Assembly: GCF_010993775.1 (NCBI RefSeq)
Contig: NZ_WOTO01000037.1
Location: 1 to 64,000 of the forward strand
Direction: 5' to 3'
DNA from: Fodinicola feengrottensis
GTDB lineage: Bacteria; Actinomycetota; Actinomycetes; Mycobacteriales; HKI-0501
DNA: 64,000 nucleotides
In this document: positions 58,497-64,000 of the stretch, piece by piece
How the letters are laid out: every line of letters begins with the position of its first letter
Position numbering within the stretch: position 1 is the first letter of the stretch
The notes under the pieces: generated by a model
Told to the model about the DNA's origin: nothing
The model's database searches: none
What the model saw: the letters and a program-made list of their open reading frames with translations, nothing else
Program-made: the position numbers and the translations under genes

Positions 58497-58949
58497 ATGA
58501 AGTCGAGAAATGTCCTGCTGGGAGTCGGCGCGGCGGCCGTGCTGCTCGGAGTCGGCGGGGCGGCTCCCGCGGTCGCGTCGAGTGCTTTGGACGCCGTACC
58601 GGCCGCGAACGCCCAGACCGCGACCAATTTGTATGACAGGACCGAGCTCTATTTTGGCTCCAGCAAGCCAAACGGCGGATCGGTCACGCCGGCCCAGTTC
58701 GACGGCTTCGTCGACAAGGACATCACCCCGGCATTTCCGGACGGGCTCACCCTGCTGACCGGCCGAGGGCAGTGGAAGGACGACTCCGGCAAGATCGAGA
58801 AGGAGACGTCGTACGTGATCATCATTCTCTACCCGGTGACGGACCGGGCTGCCAACGGCAAGATCGAGCACATCCGTACGGACTACAAGAAGGCATTCCA
58901 GCAGGAGTCGGTGTTGCGTACGGACAGCCTGCAGCGGGTGTCCTTCTAG
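58497..58949 (+). CDS. Secreted DUF3574 protein
   Basis: ATG at 58497 after GAGAGGAAATCCGGTC. Signal peptide MKSRNVLLGVGAAAVLLGVG (then GAAPAVASS). The mature part TELYFGSSKPNGGSVTPAQF, FPDGLTLLTGRGQWKDDSGK and TSYVIIILYP is the DUF3574 domain. 150 residues, intact. The function of the family is unknown. It converges on a TetR gene with a four-base overlap at the stops. Confidence 0.87.
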   Translation: MKSRNVLLGVGAAAVLLGVGGAAPAVASSALDAVPAANAQTATNLYDRTELYFGSSKPNGGSVTPAQFDGFVDKDITPAFPDGLTLLTGRGQWKDDSGKIEKETSYVIIILYPVTDRAANGKIEHIRTDYKKAFQQESVLRTDSLQRVSF

Positions 58950-59554
58950 GAGACAATATGTGCCCTTTCCGGCAGGCCCGGCCCGGCGTAGGGCCTCGAT
59001 AGTCCGTCGATCAGGAGGCTGAGCAGCCGCTCGATCCGCTCCGGGTCGTCCGGCACCTGCGAGTTGGCCCAGCCGATCGCCGCCGCCATCAGGAAAACGT
59101 CCCGCGCCGACACGTCCGGCCGGACCGCGCCGGCCTGCTGCGCGCGAGCCAGCAGCCGCCCGCCGGCGTCCTGCATTGCGTGGCAGGTCGCATAAAGACT
59201 GGAGTCGGGGTTGGTCAGCACCGAGGTGACCGACTCCGGCAGCCCGCGGTAGGTGGCCGAGTTGGCGATGAACCTCCGCAGCCAGCTGGTCAATGCCGCC
59301 ACTGGGTCGGCCGCGTCCAGCAAGGCCTCGGCGCTGGCCCGGGACCGGTCGAAACGCTCTTCGGTGAGGGCCAGCAACAGGGCGTCGCGGTTCGGAAAGT
59401 GCCGATAGAGCGTGCCGATGCCGACACCGGCCGCCCGCGCGATGTCCTCCAGGGACGCGTCCACGCCATGCGCCTGGAACGCCTCCCCGGCCTGGACCAG
59501 CAGGTGGTCGTAATTGCGGCGCGCGTCCGCACGCATCGGCCGCCTGGTGTCCAT
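58946..59554 (-). CDS. TetR/AcrR family regulator
   Basis: Intact, about 202 residues from ATG 59554 (CAGGAGTGCACTC upstream). DNA-binding helices: YDHLLVQAGEAFQAHGVDAS, LEDIARAAGVGIGTLYRHFP, NRDALLLALTEERF; the C-terminal half has GLSRPYAGPGL. It is divergent from the small LLM-like ORF and the F420-dependent oxidoreductase, with operators in the gap, so it probably represses that pair and itself. Confidence 0.92.
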   Translation of the reverse strand: MDTRRPMRADARRNYDHLLVQAGEAFQAHGVDASLEDIARAAGVGIGTLYRHFPNRDALLLALTEERFDRSRASAEALLDAADPVAALTSWLRRFIANSATYRGLPESVTSVLTNPDSSLYATCHAMQDAGGRLLARAQQAGAVRPDVSARDVFLMAAAIGWANSQVPDDPERIERLLSLLIDGLSRPYAGPGLPERAHIVS

Positions 59555-59573
59555 GAGTGCACTCCTGGCCAAT

Positions 59574-59610
59574 CGGAGGTAGCCTCCGTATATTAATCGG
59601 AGGCAGCCTC
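59574..59610. promoter_or_regulatory. Two TetR operator sites
   Basis: CGGAGG-TAG-CCTCCG at 59574-59588 is a perfect palindrome, and CGGAGG-CAG-CCTC at 59598-59610 repeats it nearly exactly. They lie between the divergent TetR and LLM genes; TATTAAT between them may be a -10 element. Confidence 0.8.
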
Positions 59611-59642
59611 ATGTTAACCCTAGCGCTTTGGAAAGGCACTCT

Positions 59643-59933
59643 ATGACTGCATCTGCGCTGGTCGAGCAGACCCGGCGCCGGTTGGGTCCGGTCGGCGGCG
59701 TGTTCGGTGCCGGCGCTGGGGCACTGGGCGGGATCCCGGTGGCCGAGGAACGCCACTTCGTCGCGGGGGTGGAGCGGCTCGGGTACGGCTCGCTGGGGGT
59801 CGGCGAGGGAGTCGGCGGGAAGGACGTGTTCGCCCGGCTCGGCGTCGCACTGGCCGAGACCGAGCGACTGGTGCTCGCGGCCGAAACCCTTGCCGAGCTG
59901 GAAAAACTGGCGCCGGCGGTGATGGGAGAATGA
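59643..59933 (+). CDS. Short LLM-like fragment upstream of the F420 oxidoreductase
   Basis: 96 residues (MTASALVEQTRRRLGPVGGV, AEERHFVAGVERLGYGSLGV, GKDVFARLGVALAETERLVL, ETLAELEKLAPAVMGE). It resembles the N-terminal third of luciferase-like F420 oxidoreductases (RRRLGxVG, ERLGYGSL, ATERLV), lacking the rest. Its stop overlaps the start of the full enzyme (ATGA). It may be a truncated paralogue or a partial duplication that retains a role as leader. No break is needed within it. Confidence 0.6.
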   Translation: MTASALVEQTRRRLGPVGGVFGAGAGALGGIPVAEERHFVAGVERLGYGSLGVGEGVGGKDVFARLGVALAETERLVLAAETLAELEKLAPAVMGE

Positions 59934-60855
59934 GCCTGGACCTCGGACGTGTCGGACTGTGGACCTTTGCCTTTGATGGACAGCCGGCCGGTCTCGTACG
60001 AGAATCGGCCGCGGAGATCGAAAAACTCGGTTTTGGTGCGTTGTGTTTTTGGTGAGGCGGCTGGCCGGGAGGCATTCACTCAGGCCGCTCTGCTGCTGGG
60101 CGCGACCCAGCGGATGGTCGTCGCGACCGGGATCGCGCGGGTTTTCTGGCGTGAGCCGGCCGCGGCCGTACATGCACAGCTGACGCTGGCCGAGGCGTAC
60201 CCAGACCGGTTTTTGCTGGGGCTGGGCGGCAAAATCGCCAGCGACCAGCAAGTGATCCCGCGGCTGATCGACCGGTCTGGTACGCCCAAGCCGGTGTCGG
60301 CGATGGCCGGCTACCTCGACGCGATGGATGAGGCCGCATCCGCTGCCGAGAGACTTTTTTTTCGCTGCCGGCACGGCCTCCGAGGGTGTTGGCCGCCCTC
60401 GGACCGGACATGCTGCGGCTCGCCGCCGAGCGTGGCTGGGGCGCGCACCCGTATTTGGTGCCGGTGGAACACACCGCCGCCGCAAGAGAAATCGTCGGCC
60501 CGGACGCCTTTCTCGGGGTCGAGCTGGGTGTGTTGTGGTGGAGCCGGACCGAGCGAAGGCGCGGGACATCGCCCGTACGAACGTCGGCCCGTACTTCGCC
60601 ATCGCCCGGCACCACCAGAACAACATGCGCCGGTTCGGCTTCGCCGAGGCTGATTTCGCCAACGGCGCCAGCGATCGGTTGATCGACGCTCTGGTCGCCG
60701 GTCACACCGGCCGGGATCCGTTGGAGGCGATCGAAAAACGGGTAGCAGAGCATCTGGAGGCCGGTGCTGACCACGTCTGCCTGCAGGTGTTGACCGCCGG
60801 CTCCGGCCGGATTCCGCTGCCGGAATGGCGGCAACTCGCGGCTATAGCGGGGTAA
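59930..60855 (+). CDS. LLM-class F420-dependent oxidoreductase, three frameshifts
   Basis: Start ATG 59930: LDLGRVGLWTFAFDGQPAGL, VRESAAEIEKLGFGAL; then GEAAGREAFTQAALLLGATQ, RMVVATGIARVFWREPAAAV, FLLGLGGKIASDQQVIPRL. After the T8 run 60355-60362 it reads AAGTASEGVLAALGPDMLRL and GWGAHPYLVPVEHTAAAREI, and finally RTNVGPYFAIARHHQNNMRR and CLQVLTAGSGRIPLPEWRQL. This is a bacterial-luciferase-like fold enzyme of the TIGR03620 type using F420. Breaks near 60040, 60355 and 60540. Substrate unknown. Confidence 0.85.
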
Positions 60856-61487
60856 TCAGGCCCATCATTTGGATGGGCAGCACCTCGGTGACGAACCGGT
60901 TGTCCAAAGGAGAGTCCATTTCCTCGAAAATGGCTCTTTCGAGCGCGGTTTCGTAGGTGGCGGTCATGACCAGCACCGCGTCCCGGGCGCTCACCGTCAA
61001 CGTCATGCCGAGTCGCCGCAACGACTCGGGTCAACACCTCGGCGGTGGCCTGCCGGAACTTTTCCTGCGCGGCCTCGGTTTGGGCCCGCAACGGCGGCTG
61101 GCGCAGCGCCTGTACGCGGAACTCCGCGCACACCAGATACCAGGTTTTGTCGGACATCAGCGGCGCCATGAAACGCTCGCCGATCCGGCCGAGCGTCTCG
61201 CGGAGTGACTCCGGGTGGCGGCTGGCCGGATCGGCGATGACCTCGTCGACGGCGGCCCGCAGCCGGTCCAGCCGTACTTGCATCTGTTCCTCGTACACCG
61301 CCAGGAAAAGCGCTTCCTTGCTGGTGAAGTTGGAGTAGAAGGCGCCGCGGGTGAAGCCGGCGCGCTCGCAGATCAGCTCGACCGGCGCGTCCCCGATGCC
61401 GTGTTCGGCGAAGACTTCGTACGCGACCGAGACCAGCCGTCGTCTGGTCTCGGCTCGTCGCTTGGTCGTACGGTTCGGCTCTGGCAT
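60842..61487 (-). CDS. TetR/AcrR family regulator, one frameshift
   Basis: ATG 61487: RTTKRRAETRRRLVSVAYEV, FAEHGIGDAPVELICERAGF, TRGAFYSNFTSKEALFLAVY are the DNA-binding helices. C-terminal part GRIGERFMAPLMSDKTWYLV and, after a break near 61030, DAVLVMTATYETALERAI, then LPIQMMGLITPL at the stop (60842-60844). It is divergent from an MMPL transporter; operators lie in the gap. Probably its repressor. Confidence 0.85.
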
Positions 61488-61521
61488 GCCGTCGGTCACT
61501 CCCTGTGGCGCGATGCGCGGT

Positions 61522-61558
61522 GTATTCGATACCCTCTGCATCAGCATACACAATGTAT
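61522..61558. promoter_or_regulatory. TetR operators before the MMPL gene
   Basis: GTAT-TCG-ATAC at 61522-61532 is a perfect palindrome, and ATACA-CAA-TGTAT at 61546-61558 is another; GTATCGATGC follows. They are in the gap between the divergent TetR and MMPL transporter genes. Confidence 0.72.
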
Positions 61559-61583
61559 CGATGCAGCGTGTGGAGTGTGGACA

Positions 61584-64000
61584 ATGTCGTCGTTCCTCTA
61601 CCGGCTGGGCCGGGCCGCGGCACGGGCCCGTGGCCTGGTGCTGGTGGTGTGGGTAGTCGCGCTGGTCGCCGTCGGCGGGACGGCACTGCTGGCCAACCGC
61701 GGCACCGACGACGCTTTCGCCATCCCCGGTTCGGAGTCCCAGGACGCCCTCGACTATCTCGGGCACGTTTTTCCCGAGGTGAGCGGCACTTCCGCGCAGT
61801 TGGTGGTGCTCGTACCAGCCGGCCAGCGGGTGGACACCCCGGCGGCAGAGGCCGCGGTCGCCGATGCGGTGGCCCGCTTGAAAAAGGTCGACCAGGTCGC
61901 GACCGTCGTCGATCCTTTCGCGAAAAACGTGAAGAACGCGGTCTCTCGCGACCACCAGGCGGCCCTGGTCGCGGTGCTGCTCAAGGTCAATCTCGCGCAC
62001 GTGTCCGCGACCACCAAGGCGACCGTGTCCGGGATCGCCGCCGACTTACAGAAAAGGCTTGGTCCAGGCGCCGGTGTCTATCCCGGCGGTGACGCTTTCT
62101 CCAATCATATACCGAAAGTGAGCGCCACCGAGGCGGTCGGCATCCTGGTCGCGCTGCTGGTGTTGTTGGTGGTCTTCAAATCGTTCATCGCCGCTGGCAT
62201 GCCATTGCTCACCGCGATCCTTGGCGTGGGGATCTCGGTCGGACTCATCTTCGCTGCCACCGTCCTGACTCCGATCTCGTCGACCGCACCGCTTTTGGCG
62301 GTGATGCTGGGATTGGCGGTGGGTATTGACTATGCACTGTTCATCCTGTCCCGCCATCGAGATCAGCTCACCGAGGGCCTGGACGTCTGGACGTCGAGGA
62401 GTCGATCGCGCGAGCCACCGCGACCGCCGGATCCGCGGTCATTTTCGCTGGTCTGACCGTGGTTATCGCGCTGCTGGGACTCGCCGTCGCAGACATTCCC
62501 TTCCTGACCACGATGGGGATAGCGGCCGCGGTGGCGTGTGTGTGTTTCGCGGTTCTCATCGCGGTGACGCTGATTCCGGCGCTGTTGGGCTTCGCCGGCG
62601 AGCGGTTGCGGCCCAGGGCACCGAAACGTCGCAAGAAGCCACGCCGTACGCGCCCATCTTGGAGCCATCGCTGGGTTTCCCTGGTGACGCGAGCGCCGGC
62701 CGTGACGGTTGTCATCGTGGTGGCCTTACTGGCGCTGTGTACGATCCCCCCGCGCTCGGCCTGCGACTCGCGTTGCCGGACAACGGAACCGAGGAACCGG
62801 GCAGTCCCTCCCGTACGACCTATGACCTGGTCGCGAAACATTTCGGCGAGGGCTTCAACGGTCCGCTGCTGGTCACCGTCGATATCATCGCCAGCACCGA
62901 CCCGATCGGAGTCACCAACAAGATCGCCGACGAGATCCGGCGGGTTCCCGGAGTGGCCGCTGTCCCGCTGGCCACGCCCAACCCGAAGGCCGACACCGCG
63001 ATTATCCAGGTGGTGCCCACGACGGCCCCGGATTCGCCGCAGACCGAACAACTCGTCACCCGGCTGCGGGCGCTGGAGCCGCATTTCCTTGCCGCGTACG
63101 GAACCGCGACCGCCGTCACCGGCCTGACCGCGGTCGGCATCGACGTGTCGGCCAAGTTGGGCGGATCGCTGCTGCCCTTCGGCTTGCTGGTGGTCGGGCT
63201 TTCGCTCGTCCTGCTGGCCATGGTGTTCCGATCGATCGCGGTGCCGATCAAGGCAACCTTGGGCTATCTGTTGTCCGTTGGTGCGGCTTTTGGTGCCACC
63301 TCGTTCGTTTTCGTGCAGGGTCATCTGGCTGGGATCCTGAATGTGTCGCATGTCGGCAATGTCATCAGTTTTCTGCCCATCATCCTGATGGGCGTGCTTT
63401 TTGGCCTGGCGATGGACTATGAGGTCTTCCTGGTTTCCCGGATCCGTGAGGACTACGTCCATCACCGTGATCCACGGCACGCCATCGAGTCCGGTTTCGT
63501 TTCCGCGTCCCGGGTGGTGGTCAGCGCGGCGATCATCATGTTCGCGGTTTTCGCGGCGTTCGTACCCGAAGGCAGCGCGACCATCAAGCCGATCGCTTTC
63601 AGCCTCGCGGTCGGCGTGTTCGTGGACGCTTTTATCGTACGAATGACTTTGGTGCCGGCCGTGTTGGCGTTGCTGGGGCATCGGGCGTGGTGGCTGCCGA
63701 CCTGGCTGGATCGCAAACTTCCGATCTTCGACGCGGAAGGCGACGCGATGGTGCACGAGCTGCGGCTGGCCGACTGGCCGTCGCCGCGGTCGGGTGAGGT
63801 TATTAGCGCCCGCGAACTGCGGGTTGGCGATGACCGCGACCGTACCGTTTTCGGTGGTGTGGAACTGCACGTGGCACCCGGGCAGCTGCTCGGTCTGCAC
63901 GGCCCGGGGCCGTCCGGGAAGTCCGCGCTGCTGTTCACCCTGGCCGGTCGGGTGTCGAGAGTGGACGGTGATCTGAAGGTCCTCGGCCACGTCCTTCCGC
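61584..64000 (+). CDS. MMPL-family transporter running into an ABC-type ATPase domain; 3' end off the window
   Basis: N-terminal helix (AARARGLVLVVWVVALVAVG), extracytoplasmic loop, then SATEAVGILVALLVLLVVFK, LAVMLGLAVGIDYALFILSR, and a second MMPL half (GTATAVTGLTAVGIDVSAKL, LPIILMGVLFGLAMDYEVFL, GSATIKPIAFSLAVGVFVDA). The tail DWPSPRSGEVISARELRVGD, ELHVAPGQLLGLHGPGPSGK, SALLFTLAGR is an ABC-like Walker A region. Breaks near 62395 and 62750. MMPL proteins export lipids or drugs using proton flow. An attached ATPase domain is uncommon; the protein continues past the edge. Confidence 0.85.

Overview
The window is high-GC, gene-dense DNA from an actinobacterium (Actinomycetota). The markers are a WhiB iron-sulfur regulator, three or more probable F420-type oxidoreductase families, a conservon-like module (kinase, roadblock, DUF742, Ras-like GTPase), a YtrA-type GntR/ABC unit, a MobA-like enzyme, an LPXTG cell-wall protein and an MMPL transporter. 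No genus can be fixed from the sequence alone. About half of the genes only read as full-length proteins if one or more single-base frameshifts are corrected. Many breaks sit at homopolymers (T11 at 1815, T7 at 22948, T8 at 24832, T9 at 42593, T8 at 60355, G7 at 26708). I take most of them as read or assembly errors and give the reconstructed gene extents.

Layout. 1-2.9 kb: 2OG-Fe(II) oxygenase (runs off the left edge), alkylated-DNA methyltransferase, type II NADH dehydrogenase and a deazaflavin-type reductase, all on minus. The reductase faces a TetR gene across two palindromic operators; an ArsR-like gene follows. 4.5-11.2 kb: secreted GH172/DUF2961 protein, flavin-reductase-like protein, MocR regulator divergent from an alpha/beta hydrolase, and an aminotransferase coupled to a YheO/DauR-like regulator. 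11.3-14.5 kb: GntR, ABC ATPase, permease, acyltransferase. 15-19.5 kb: StyA-like monooxygenase and the conservon. 19.9-24.3 kb: complete selenocysteine machinery (selB, selA and tRNA-Sec on minus, selD on plus). 24.3-33.5 kb: UxaA-family dehydratase, a two-component pair, two tandem GH25 lysozymes, MobA-like protein, a membrane protein and a second two-component pair.

33.5-45.7 kb: NmrA/TetR pair, WhiB, DUF427, then a probable sugar-acid/organic-acid region: FAH hydrolase, acyl-CoA dehydrogenase/oxidase, IlvD-type dehydratase, DapA-type aldolase, FadR-type regulator and carboxylesterase. 45.8-53 kb: MFS exporter, serine hydrolase, ABC-F ATPase, then what looks like the remnant of an integrative conjugative element (truncated TraB/FtsK-like protein, KorSA/HutC-type GntR, GNAT). 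53-64 kb: SoxR, LPXTG protein, SDR, large LuxR (LAL) regulator, DUF3574, TetR genes, F420-dependent LLM oxidoreductase, and an MMPL transporter that runs into an ABC-type ATPase domain at the right edge.

The most unusual feature is a set of long palindromes between genes. Two of them (33510-33676 and 58118-58291) share conserved internal boxes, while both their inner stems and their 23-26 bp flanking inverted repeats differ in sequence but still pair. In the second, the distal arm is an inverted copy of the first codons of the neighbouring gene. Others (23208-23270 and 34971-35022) share outer ends but differ inside. Nearly every regulator gene in the window has a visible palindromic operator next to it.
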